Positions 1-6,428 of a DNA stretch of 13,811 nucleotides are shown one piece after another. The position numbers were made by a program, and so were the translations under genes. Each line of letters starts with the position of its first letter. Position 1 is the stretch's first letter. Under the pieces are notes generated by a model. It was given only the letters and a program-made list of their open reading frames with translations, did not search any database and had not been told where the DNA came from. Origin of the DNA: Selenomonas sp. (GTDB taxonomy: Bacteria; Bacillota; Negativicutes; Selenomonadales; Selenomonadaceae); NCBI GenBank assembly GCA_015265235.1, contig JABZYJ010000042.1, forward strand, positions 1 through 13,811, read 5' to 3'.

Positions 1-393
1 GTGCAGTGCGGCATATACCTCGTTATTGCCTGCCGCAAGTGCCACCTGCGCCTCGGCAAGATAACACGCACGCTCCTCCTCGGTCGCGCCCGATGCGGAG
101 AGCAATTTCTGCTGCAGCCACGTTTCCTTTGTCCCGCCGCTCCGATAGGTCTCCTCGATGGCGTTCATGTTCTCCGTGAACTGATCGACACCGTCCATGA
201 TGGAGGAGCTGAGTTCCTGCGCTGCCTCCACTGTCATGCCGCCGACGCGCTGAATAAACTCCTCACCGAGCCAGACCATTGTGCTCTTTTCCTGTGGCTT
301 TTCCATCCACGAGGAAATCATGTCCTTCGCGAGAGAGAAGAGCCCCTTGGACTCCTCCGTCCGAAATCCATCCAAATGAATGTCGCGTGCCAT
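1..393 (-). CDS. Unknown protein, third gene of AAA+ operon (3' end outside window)
   Basis: A reading frame on the minus strand starts at ATG 393-391 and stays open to the window edge, giving 131 residues (MARDIHLDGFRTEESKG...NNEVYAALH). A strong SD (GGGAGG, complement of 401-406) lies seven bases upstream, inside the end of the AAA+ gene. The AAA+ stop (396-398) is only two bases from this start, so translation is probably coupled. The visible part is acidic, soluble and largely helix-forming, with no signal peptide or membrane segment. I do not recognise the family. Its position suggests it works with, or is a substrate or adaptor of, the AAA+ protein. That is inference. Confidence 0.8.
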   Translation of the reverse strand, partial: MARDIHLDGFRTEESKGLFSLAKDMISSWMEKPQEKSTMVWLGEEFIQRVGGMTVEAAQELSSSIMDGVDQFTENMNAIEETYRSGGTKETWLQQKLLSASGATEEERACYLAEAQVALAAGNNEVYAALH

Positions 394-395
394 CC

Positions 396-1907
396 CTACA
401 CCTCCCGTGATGCGTTCGTGAACTTCTTTGATTTGTAGGTCTTGTCCATCTCCTCGATTGCATCCTTCATCGTCTCGGAGATGGGATGCGTGCGTCCGAT
501 TGCCGCCTGCAGATCCTCGGTGGTGACGTGAGCCTTGCCCGCGACAAACGCAGCCTCGATGCCGTCGCGCACAACACTCTCGATGTCTGCGCCGCAGTAG
601 CCCTTCATCTTTCGTGCGAGCGCAGCAACGTCGATCTTGGCGAGATCGGCACTCCGCCTCTTGCCGATGTGGAGACTGATGATCTTTTCACGCTCGCTCT
701 GATTTGGGAAGTCCACATAGAAGATCTCATCGAAACGACCCTTGCGCATGAGCTCGGGCGGCAAATGTGAGATGTTGTTCGCTGTGGCGACAACGAAGGC
801 AAGGCTGTCCTTTTCCTGCATCCATGTGAGAAAGCTGCCAAAGAGGCGCGTCGTCACCTCGGAGCTGCCTCCCTGCGCTCCCGCCCCCGCAAATGCCTTT
901 TCGAGTTCGTCGATCCAGAGGACGCAGGGCGAGCTTGCCTCCGTCAGTTGAAGAGCACGACGCATATTCGCCTCGGACTCGCCGACGTATTTACCCATGA
1001 GCCGCCCCATGTCCATGCGCAGGAGCGGCACCTTGAACATACTCGCCGCCGCCTTTGCCGTGAGAGACTTACCGCAGCCCGGCATCCCTGCAATGAGTAC
1101 GCCCTTCGGGATGTCGACACCGAACTCCTTCGCGCGGCGCACGTCGCGGAAGATCTGTGCCTTTGTCCGCAGCCAGTCCTTCAGATTCTGAAGACCGCCG
1201 ATGTCCTCGACGGTCTCCTTCACCGTCACCATCTCAAGGATGCCAGATTTCTTGATCATCTGCTGTTTCTGACGGAGCACCATCGGCAGGTCACTCGCAT
1301 CAAGCTGTCCATCATCGCTCACAGCGAGGGAGAGGATGTTGTCGATCTCCGTCTCACTCAACCCGCGTAGATGCATCGAAAAAGTGTCAAGCAGCTCCTC
1401 TACGGGAGCAGGCATATCGTTGCTCTCAAGAAAATGAAGAATGTGCTCCCGTATCTTCTCTGGGCTTAGGTAGTCCAGACTCATAAGGGTAATATACGGC
1501 TCAAGTGCGCGTGGAATCGTGCCAAGCGGCGAGAGAAGAATAACGGTACAATCGTCCATCGTACCGCCTGCGATCCGCTCAGCAATACAGCGCAGACGTG
1601 AAACAATCGCGGGTGATTCGAGTTCGCCTGCGATATCTTCGAGCACGAGAATCTTACGTGCAACGTTTTTCTCCAGCAGTATGGTATCGAGGGCACCACT
1701 CAGAGGAGACGGATAGCGAAGCCCCGCGCTCGCGTCCTCATAGCCGCTGTGCAAACTCCATTTGATAATGCCGCGCCCCTTCTGCGCTGCAAGCTCAGCG
1801 AGGATGTCCTGCACTTTCCCATTCTCCAACGTGTCGACATAGAGAATGGGCAAATATGCGTCCATGTACTGTTCAAGTTCCTTGCGGAATACCGGCTGAT
1901 CGTTCAT
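396..1907 (-). CDS. AAA+ ATPase, Ycf46-like
   Basis: The product has 503 residues. The N-terminal half (about 1-220) resembles the non-catalytic region of cyanobacterial and bacterial Ycf46-like proteins (YLPILYVDTLENGKV near the start). A complete AAA+ module follows the linker at about residue 235 (EDIGGLQNLKDWL). It has Walker A GMPGCGKS (274-281), Walker B VLWIDE (329-334), sensor 1 ATANN (374-378) and candidate arginine fingers R388 and R391 in LMRKGRFDE. A C-terminal small helical domain is also present. No protease or membrane domain is seen, so it is probably a cytoplasmic remodelling ATPase. The SD GAGGG precedes ATG 1907. It lies 29 bp after the small zinc protein gene and directly before the unknown gene, so it is the middle of an operon. 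Its cellular role is unknown. Confidence 0.93.
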   Translation of the reverse strand: MNDQPVFRKELEQYMDAYLPILYVDTLENGKVQDILAELAAQKGRGIIKWSLHSGYEDASAGLRYPSPLSGALDTILLEKNVARKILVLEDIAGELESPAIVSRLRCIAERIAGGTMDDCTVILLSPLGTIPRALEPYITLMSLDYLSPEKIREHILHFLESNDMPAPVEELLDTFSMHLRGLSETEIDNILSLAVSDDGQLDASDLPMVLRQKQQMIKKSGILEMVTVKETVEDIGGLQNLKDWLRTKAQIFRDVRRAKEFGVDIPKGVLIAGMPGCGKSLTAKAAASMFKVPLLRMDMGRLMGKYVGESEANMRRALQLTEASSPCVLWIDELEKAFAGAGAQGGSSEVTTRLFGSFLTWMQEKDSLAFVVATANNISHLPPELMRKGRFDEIFYVDFPNQSEREKIISLHIGKRRSADLAKIDVAALARKMKGYCGADIESVVRDGIEAAFVAGKAHVTTEDLQAAIGRTHPISETMKDAIEEMDKTYKSKKFTNASREV

Positions 1908-1936
1908 AACATTCCCTCATTTCTCATCCATGCAGA

Positions 1937-2086
1937 CTAGTACGTCCGATTCACCACCCATGAATGTGGCTGATTGCCCGGTTTGCGCGGGCACTTCCCC
2001 GGCTGAGGACGCCCTGCCTGCATACTCTTTTGCTCCTTCTTTCCGCAGTAGGTACACATAAACTCGGTCATCTTTGGTGCTGCCAT
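1937..2086 (-). CDS. Small zinc-finger-like protein (49 aa)
   Basis: This short gene has ATG at 2086-2084 and TAG at 1939-1937. The protein carries CTYC near residue 11, then a basic Gly/Pro-rich stretch, a third cysteine in GKCPRKPG, and HSW near the end. The C-x2-C ... C ... H arrangement suggests a small zinc-binding fold. An AAGGATG SD lies about eight bases upstream and a promoter candidate lies at 2150-2178. It is the first gene of the operon, followed after 29 bp by the AAA+ ATPase. A longer overlapping frame (1917-2189) was rejected because it lacks the cysteine pattern and a proper SD. Function unknown; perhaps an accessory of the ATPase. Confidence 0.75.
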   Translation of the reverse strand: MAAPKMTEFMCTYCGKKEQKSMQAGRPQPGKCPRKPGNQPHSWVVNRTY

Positions 2087-2149
2087 GATTCTTCATCCTT
2101 TCCCTGATTCTTACCCATCGGTAAGTTATCCACAGATTACTCTCATAGT

Positions 2150-2178
2150 TATATAATAGCACTTGTCCCCCCCGTAAA
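2150..2178 (-). promoter_or_regulatory. Candidate promoter of the AAA+ operon
   Basis: On the minus strand TTTACG (complement of 2173-2178) is followed after 17 bases by TATATA (complement of 2150-2155). The AT-rich -10 region and the position about 60 bases before the small zinc protein gene make a housekeeping-type promoter plausible. A run of seven G lies in the spacer, which is unusual. Confidence 0.45.
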
Positions 2179-2186
2179 GACATTGA

Positions 2187-2226
2187 CAATACAAAAAGGC
2201 AGATTGTATCTGCCCTTTTCGTATTG
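2187..2226. terminator. Palindrome, possible bidirectional terminator
   Basis: GGCAGAT (2198-2204) pairs perfectly with ATCTGCC (2208-2214) around a 3-base loop. It is flanked by an A run on one side and a T run on the other, and then by CAATAC (2187-2192) and its complement GTATTG (2221-2226). No gene clearly ends here on the plus strand, so it may insulate the operon promoter from the neighbouring unit. Confidence 0.5.
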
Positions 2227-2287
2227 TGAAATATCCAGTTACACGATCTGTCGCATTTCCTCTCCGTCCAGAAGTAATGCGATTAGC

Positions 2288-2315
2288 AAAAAAGACTGCC
2301 TAAGCAGTCTTTTTT
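2288..2315. terminator. Intrinsic terminator of the methyltransferase gene
   Basis: GACTGC (2294-2299) and GCAGTC (2304-2309) form a 6-bp stem with a 4-base loop, flanked by six A and six T, so it can work in both directions. It lies 14 bases past the methyltransferase stop and is well placed to end that minus-strand transcript. Confidence 0.8.
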
Positions 2316-2328
2316 GACAAGAAAACTT

Positions 2329-2979
2329 TTACCGCACGCCCACGACTGCGATCCAATACTCGCCTTCCTTGAGGTGAATCTGTACCTCGCGGAATCCCGC
2401 TATGCGGAAGAGGTGCTCGAACTCTGCGGGCGTCGGGTTCGTCAGCTGATACTCCGCGACCTTGGCACGCGTGCTCTCTGGCAGGTCGTCCCGCCCGTAG
2501 ATCTCCGCGAGCAGGAGGAACGATCCGCCCTCACGCACAACGCGTGCAACCTCCCGCAGGCTCTCCTCAGGAGACGGCCAGAAGTAAAAGCTCTCCACCG
2601 TCACAACGGCATCAAAATGTCCGTCCGCAAACGGGAGTGCCTCGACCGAACCATGGAGAATCTCCATCCGTCCACGCTCGACCAATGCCGCATTGAAGGC
2701 GCGCGACGCCTCCACCGAGGTCTCGGCGTAGTCGATGCCGACGAGGTGCCCCTCCGTCACACGCTCTGCCACGCGCGCGAGCGTATTGCCGCCGCCGCAG
2801 CCGATGTCGAGTACCGTATCCGCAGGGCACAGTGCAAGATACCCAAGTCCCCAGTCCACAAGATGCGCATGGCTTTCGTTCATCCGTGCGAGCATCGCAC
2901 GCCCCGCATCCCCCTCAGGACGACGTGGATTCCCCTCTGCCGTTACCTGATCGGTATGCTGCCAATCTGTCTCTGCCAT
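2329..2979 (-). CDS. Class I SAM-dependent methyltransferase
   Basis: The product has 216 residues from ATG 2979. This start is preferred over the ATG 15 bases upstream because GGAGGA lies eight bases before it, while the upstream ATG overlaps that SD and has none of its own. Motif I, the SAM-binding glycine loop, is VLDIGCGGGN (about residues 56-65). An acidic residue follows in GHLVGIDYAE, then ALPFADGHFDAVVTVE (motif II region) and REGGSFLLLAE (motif III region). The length and motifs fit the Methyltransf_11/UbiE-like group. The substrate cannot be inferred. It is a single gene with its own terminator at 2288-2315. Confidence 0.92.
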   Translation of the reverse strand: MAETDWQHTDQVTAEGNPRRPEGDAGRAMLARMNESHAHLVDWGLGYLALCPADTVLDIGCGGGNTLARVAERVTEGHLVGIDYAETSVEASRAFNAALVERGRMEILHGSVEALPFADGHFDAVVTVESFYFWPSPEESLREVARVVREGGSFLLLAEIYGRDDLPESTRAKVAEYQLTNPTPAEFEHLFRIAGFREVQIHLKEGEYWIAVVGVR

Positions 2980-3074
2980 TCGATTTTCCTCCATCGATCA
3001 ATAAAGTCTCATTTCAAATACTGCGGATCGGACAAGAATCATCGCTCATTTTCGACTCTATCGCAACAAGCGCC

Positions 3075-3244
3075 CCTTCCACCGCTAACGCGGTCCCCTG
3101 CTGACCTGTCCAAGAAGCAAGCCCTGTGGGCGCAGCTGATTGGATAACAGGTCGTATGGGAAAGCGTCCCGCAAGTCAAATCCATAGGATGCAGACGCGC
3201 GGATGACGCTGATCGCCCCCCCGTACCGACGGGGGAGGCTTTTT
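3075..3244 (+). ncRNA. Candidate structured RNA ending in a terminator
   Basis: No coding frame is convincing here, yet the plus strand holds three hairpins in a row. The first is ACCGC/GCGGT (3081-3085/3090-3094). The second is GACCTGTCCAA (3103-3113) with TTGG (3140-3143) and ACAGGTC (3147-3153), containing an inner GCCC/GGGC hairpin (3121-3131). The third is a long arm from AGCGTCCCGC (3163-3172) to GCGGATGACGCT (3199-3210), with inner GTC/GAC and ATCC/GGAT pairs. They run straight into the terminator at 3215-3244. I do not recognise 6S, SRP, RNase P or a known riboswitch. The 5' end and promoter are not identified. Confidence 0.5.
3215..3244 (+). terminator. Intrinsic terminator, plus strand
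   Basis: GCC-CCCCCGT (3215-3224) pairs with ACGGGGG-GGC (3229-3239, one bulged A) around ACCG, followed by TTTTT (3240-3244). The minus strand has no T run after the stem, so it acts on the plus strand, where no protein gene precedes it. Confidence 0.75.
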
Positions 3245-3263
3245 GTCGCAGCTGTTGGGGCGC

Positions 3264-3896
3264 CTACTCTACGCCCATGGTCTGCTTCGACAGGTCAAAG
3301 CCAAACTGCACGGGGTCGGCAGGATCCCAGATGCGCGTCTTTTCGTTGTAGCGGACAGGGACGTAGAACGTCGCCATCCCCATCGGCTGGAGTTCCCGAT
3401 AGGCGTCTGCCGTCGCATCGACGGCTGTCTTGCGCAGCTCCTCGGGTGTCCCGTTCAGCTTCATACGGGAACGCATGAGAGATGTCGCCTTCTCGCGTGC
3501 TGCCATCTTGTTGAACCGCGTCACCGTCACCTCGACCGTCGCCTGTCCTTCCCCCTGATTTGAGACAGAGGTCTCGACCGATGCGTTTTTCAGCGACTCC
3601 ATATAGGCATCACCGATCTCCGCTGCCTCCTCGGGCGAGAGGTTCGCTCCCGCCGTCTGGAGGGCATTGGCGAACGCCGCTTTCATGTTGAACGCATCCG
3701 TCGGTGCACCGTAGGACGTGAGCTTCTTCTGCGCCTCCTCATCCTGCCGTACAAAGGCATCGCAGTAGATCTGGATGCTCTCGGCAGGATCTGCCTTCGC
3801 CATGCGCCCAAAAGTCGCAAAGTAGAGTGCCGCAAGAATCGCGGCGACAAAGATCCCCACGAAGATGACGGGGAATCGAATCTTAGATGAAATCAC
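3264..3896 (-). CDS. Membrane-anchored unknown protein (DUF5105-like)
   Basis: The product has 210 residues from a GTG start at 3896-3894, with the SD AGGAG six bases upstream. Residues about 7-28 (FPVIFVGIFVAAILAALYF) form one hydrophobic anchor or uncleaved signal with no lipobox cysteine. The rest is a soluble extracytoplasmic domain with DPAESIQIYCDAFVRQDEEA near the anchor and alternating helix/strand segments. This layout resembles DUF4878/DUF5105-type domains, but the assignment is tentative. The start overlaps the stop of the upstream remnant by four bases (GTGA), so both once belonged to one operon. Confidence 0.8.
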   Translation of the reverse strand: MISSKIRFPVIFVGIFVAAILAALYFATFGRMAKADPAESIQIYCDAFVRQDEEAQKKLTSYGAPTDAFNMKAAFANALQTAGANLSPEEAAEIGDAYMESLKNASVETSVSNQGEGQATVEVTVTRFNKMAAREKATSLMRSRMKLNGTPEELRKTAVDATADAYRELQPMGMATFYVPVRYNEKTRIWDPADPVQFGFDLSKQTMGVE

Positions 3897-4024
3897 TTTT
3901 TCTCCTCTATTCCTCTCTGTACCAGTTCCTCATATCGCTTCATCAGCTCCGCCACACACGCCGACTCTGTGAGCTTCGTCGAGAAGCCGTATGCGCGCAT
4001 CACGGCGCAGTCGTTCGCACATTC
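3893..4024 (-). pseudogene. C-terminal remnant of an unknown gene
   Basis: A minus-strand frame encodes 43 residues ending ...VAELMKRYEELVQRGIEEKK with TGA at 3895-3893. It reads like the tail of a real protein and overlaps the next gene by four bases. Upstream it meets an in-frame TAG (4027-4025), and there is no start with a usable SD. The sequence beyond 4027 is AT-rich and non-coding. I read it as the end of a gene whose front was lost when the IS30/cas3 junction formed. A very short intact gene starting at an internal ATG cannot be excluded. Confidence 0.45.
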
Positions 4025-4028
4025 CTAT

Positions 4029-4058
4029 ATTTTATCGTATAAAGCCCCACTCTGTCTA
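4029..4058 (-). promoter_or_regulatory. Candidate promoter for the membrane-anchored protein
   Basis: On the minus strand TAGACA (complement of 4053-4058) is followed after 18 bases by TAAAAT (complement of 4029-4034). It would start transcripts near 4022, through the remnant and into the 3896-3264 gene. It is weaker than consensus and may have been created by the rearrangement. Confidence 0.35.
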
Positions 4059-4079
4059 AAGAAAATTTTTCACATTGAC

Positions 4080-4109
4080 TTGAAACCAGAAGAAGGTTCA
4101 TTGTAAAAT
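4080..4109 (+). promoter_or_regulatory. Candidate transposase promoter at left IS end
   Basis: TTGAAA (4080-4085) lies in the flank and TAAAAT (4104-4109) lies inside the terminal repeat, 18 bases apart. This would be a hybrid promoter made on insertion. The transposase ATG follows about 80 bases later. Confidence 0.4.
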
Positions 4110-4120
4110 GAAATCGGACA
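4100..4120 (+). repeat. Left terminal inverted repeat of the IS30 element
   Basis: It matches the complement of 5253-5273 at 18 of 21 positions. The mismatches are at positions 5, 8 and 11 of the repeat. Confidence 0.8.
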
Positions 4121-4191
4121 CATAAAAAAGCAGAACATACAGAATCAATCTGGTAAAATATCTTTGCACAAACACCACCAGGAGGTTCTGT

Positions 4192-5229
4192 ATGTCCCAC
4201 ACCCATTCTACCACAAAACGCCGCACATTCAAGCACTTAAACGCCTATCAGCGCGGGCAGATCGAAGCGATGCTACGTCTCGGTGTCCCCAAGGTGAAAA
4301 TCGCCAAAGACCTTGGCATCGCCCGCTCCACCTTGTACGAGGAAATAAAGCGCGGCACGGTAACGCAGAAGCGTTCCGATTGGACGTACTATGAGCAGTA
4401 TTTTGCACAGTCCGGTCAAATGCGCTATGAGCGCAATCGTGAGAACTCCGGAAAACCGTCCAAATTTAACGCAGCACAGGACTTCATCCGGTATGTAGAA
4501 AACGCCATTCGCAAAGACGAGCACTCTCCTGATGCGATCTGCGGGCGTGCCAAGCGTATGAATCTGTTCGAGGTGTCTGTCTGCACAAAGACCATCTACA
4601 ACTACATTGCGATGGGGCTGCTCAAGGTCAAAAACATCGACCTGCGACAGAAGGTACGCCGTCGTAAGCGCAAAGAGAAAAAGAACCATGACGACGGCAG
4701 GACGCTCGGTGAGAGTATTGACTGCCGTGACCCTCTTGTTGACGAACGCTCCACCTTTGGAAATTGGGAACTTGACACCATTGTCGGGAAAAAGGGAACG
4801 GATCCTGTTCTGCTTGCCGCAGATGAACGTAAGAAGCGAAAGAGACACCTGATAAAGATTCGTGCAAAGACCGCAGAGGCGGTTGCCGAAGGGGTTGCCA
4901 AACTAAGAGAGCTCTATGGGGCACAATTTTCACAGGTATTTCGTACGATCACCTGCGACAATGGGAGCGAGTTCGCTCGTCTGCAAGAAGCTGTTCCAGA
5001 GGCGAAGGTGTACTATGCTCATCCTTACGCACCTTGGGAACGTGGAACGAACGAGAAGCAGAATGCGCTCGTTCGGTATTTCATCCCGAAGGGCATGGAT
5101 ATGACGAATTTGAGCGAGGAAGAAGTGCAGCGCGTAGAGGATTGGATCAATTCGCTGCCACGTAAAATTCTAGGTTATGAGACGCCACAAGAGCGCTTCG
5201 ATGCCGCGCTAAAAAATCTTCGCCCATAA
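4192..5229 (+). CDS. IS30-family transposase
   Basis: The product has 345 residues from ATG 4192 with an AGGAGG SD six bases upstream. A helix-turn-helix typical of IS30 fills about residues 12-55 (FKHLNAYQRGQIEAMLRLG, then VKIAKDLGIARSTLYEEIKRG). The DDE integrase core has D195 in NWELDTIVG, D256 in TCDNGSEF and a glutamate in PWERGTNEKQN (E288 likely). The family's C-terminal signature ILGYETPQERF closes the protein. Length and motifs are complete, so it looks active. It catalyses cut/copy transposition at the terminal repeats. Confidence 0.95.
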   Translation: MSHTHSTTKRRTFKHLNAYQRGQIEAMLRLGVPKVKIAKDLGIARSTLYEEIKRGTVTQKRSDWTYYEQYFAQSGQMRYERNRENSGKPSKFNAAQDFIRYVENAIRKDEHSPDAICGRAKRMNLFEVSVCTKTIYNYIAMGLLKVKNIDLRQKVRRRKRKEKKNHDDGRTLGESIDCRDPLVDERSTFGNWELDTIVGKKGTDPVLLAADERKKRKRHLIKIRAKTAEAVAEGVAKLRELYGAQFSQVFRTITCDNGSEFARLQEAVPEAKVYYAHPYAPWERGTNEKQNALVRYFIPKGMDMTNLSEEEVQRVEDWINSLPRKILGYETPQERFDAALKNLRP

Positions 5230-5252
5230 TTTTTGATTCTGTTATGCTCTAC

Positions 5253-5273
5253 TGTCCGATTTGATATTGCAAT
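5253..5273 (-). repeat. Right terminal inverted repeat of the IS30 element
   Basis: It is the partner of 4100-4120. cas3-derived sequence begins directly after it, with no stop codon between 5265 and the cas3 frame. Confidence 0.8.
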
Positions 5274-5290
5274 TTAGGGAAAAATACAAA
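5261..5290 (+). promoter_or_regulatory. Candidate outward hybrid promoter from IS to cas genes
   Basis: TTGATA (5261-5266) inside the right terminal repeat is followed after 18 bases by TACAAA (5285-5290) in the cas3 remnant. Outward promoters formed by IS ends are well known. Here it could replace the lost native promoter of the cas operon. Confidence 0.35.
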
Positions 5291-5693
5291 TACCATCTTC
5301 GATCTTTTATCGAGAAATGATGCAGGTTTTCAGCGTGCAGAGGAGAACGGTGACGATCCTAATCTGTGGTTCTCCCATGCATTTCGTGATGCGGGATATG
5401 CATTTGAAGTGATCGATTCACATACGGAATCCGTCCTGGTCCCCTATGCCGGTGGCAAGCCGACGATTCTTGCATTTAACGATAGATATTTTGACAGGAA
5501 GAAAATCGGTGAACAGATGAGAACGGCACAGCAATACATGGTCAATTTGTTCTCCTATGAGCTCAAGAAGCTTTCTTCACTTGGAGCACTTCGTCAAACG
5601 GAGAGCGGAGTGATGGCTCTGCGGGAGGAATACTATAATGACACGTTTGGTGTTCAGATGGAAGAACAGAGTAATGAATGTTGCATGATTTAA
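5274..5693 (+). pseudogene. cas3: cas3 (type I-C) C-terminal remnant
   Basis: The frame is open from the IS end to TAA 5691-5693 (about 139 residues). It carries WFSHAFRDAGYAFEVID, VLVPYAGGKPTI, AQQYMVNLFSYELKKLSSLGAL and LREEYYNDTFGVQ. These match the usual C-terminal end of Cas3 in type I-C systems, and it sits just before cas5c as expected. The HD nuclease and all helicase motifs are absent. The full protein is normally about 700-900 residues, so more than 80 percent is gone. No start with a good SD exists, so it is non-functional. The missing part does not lie left of the IS in this window. Confidence 0.88.
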
Positions 5694-5705
5694 GGATGTG
5701 GATGT

Positions 5706-6428
5706 ATGAGAAATGCAATCGAGTTTCAAGTCTATGGGAGGATGGCGCTCTTTACCGATCCGATCACGAAGATCGGTGGTGAACGCTCCTCGTACTCTGT
5801 GCCGACCTATCAGGCACTCAAAGGGATTACAGAAAGCATATACTGGAAACCCACGTTCTATTGGGTGGTCGATGAAGTGCGCGTTATGAACAGAATCGCC
5901 ACACAGTCGCGCGGCGTCAAACCGTTGAAGTATAGCAGCGGTGGAAACGATCTTTCTATTTACACATACCTGAGTGATGTCTGCTATCAGGTGCGTGCAC
6001 ATTTTGAGTTCAACCTGCACCGTAAGGAGCTTGCAGGAGACAGAGATGAGAATAAACATCACAATATCGCAAAGAGAATGGTGGAGCGCGGCGGACGACG
6101 CGATATTTTCCTCGGCACGCGGGAGTGTCAGGGCTATGTGGAGCCTGTGAACTATGGCGAGGGTACAGGATACTATGACGATGCTGGCGAGATGCCGCTT
6201 GGCACAATGTTCCATGGATTTAACTATGTTGATGAAACAGGCGGCGATATGCTGCAAGTTCGTCTTTGGCAGCCTGTGATGGACGGAGGCGTGATTCGCT
6301 TCCTACGACCTGAGGAGTGTACGCTCGTGCGAGATATCCGAAGGGTTAAGAGCAAGCTATTTGACAAGAACAGCGTTACCTTTGCCGCTGAGGAAGATAA
6401 ACTTCTGGGAGAGGAGGGGCGCTCATGA
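5706..6428 (+). CDS. cas5c: Cas5c (Cas5d): type I-C crRNA-processing endoribonuclease
   Basis: The product has 240 residues. In type I-C this protein replaces Cas6: it cuts the repeat RNA and stays on the 5' handle as a Cascade subunit. The N-terminal RAMP fold begins with IEFQVYGRMALFTDP. The triad reported for the Bacillus halodurans protein (Tyr46, Lys116, His117) has direct counterparts here at Y46 (ESIYW), K117 and H118 (ENKHHN). The C-terminal half has GTMFHGFNY and the proline-rich strand region. It starts 12 bases after the cas3 remnant and overlaps cas8c by four bases (ATGA). It appears intact. Confidence 0.95.
   Translation: MRNAIEFQVYGRMALFTDPITKIGGERSSYSVPTYQALKGITESIYWKPTFYWVVDEVRVMNRIATQSRGVKPLKYSSGGNDLSIYTYLSDVCYQVRAHFEFNLHRKELAGDRDENKHHNIAKRMVERGGRRDIFLGTRECQGYVEPVNYGEGTGYYDDAGEMPLGTMFHGFNYVDETGGDMLQVRLWQPVMDGGVIRFLRPEECTLVRDIRRVKSKLFDKNSVTFAAEEDKLLGEEGRS

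Larger units (their letters stand above)
4100..5273 (+). mobile_element. IS30-family insertion sequence
   Basis: The element is about 1174 bp. Its ends are 21-bp imperfect inverted repeats (4100-4120 and complement of 5253-5273), identical at 18 positions and sharing AAATCGGACA. Looser similarity continues further in (GCA, CAGAATCAA). One transposase gene fills the interior. The flanks (ending TTC at 4099, starting TTA at 5274) show no clear target duplication. The left flank holds minus-strand genes and the right flank the tail of cas3, so the sequence between them has been deleted or rearranged. The exact ends could shift by one to three bases. Confidence 0.85.

Noticed and set aside
1917..2189. 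90-codon minus-strand frame before the AAA+ gene.
   Set aside because: It covers the promoter and is out of frame with the 49-residue cysteine protein, which has the better SD and a zinc-like motif.
2314..3147. 277-codon plus-strand frame opposite the methyltransferase.
   Set aside because: It is antisense to a gene with clear SAM motifs, Cys/His/Arg-rich, without an SD.
4602..4933. Several antisense frames within the transposase gene.
   Set aside because: These are shadows of the transposase codons with no SD or recognisable domain.
4094..5280. Target-site duplication around the IS30 element.
   Set aside because: TTC on the left and TTA on the right do not match, and no small shift of the ends gives a convincing repeat.
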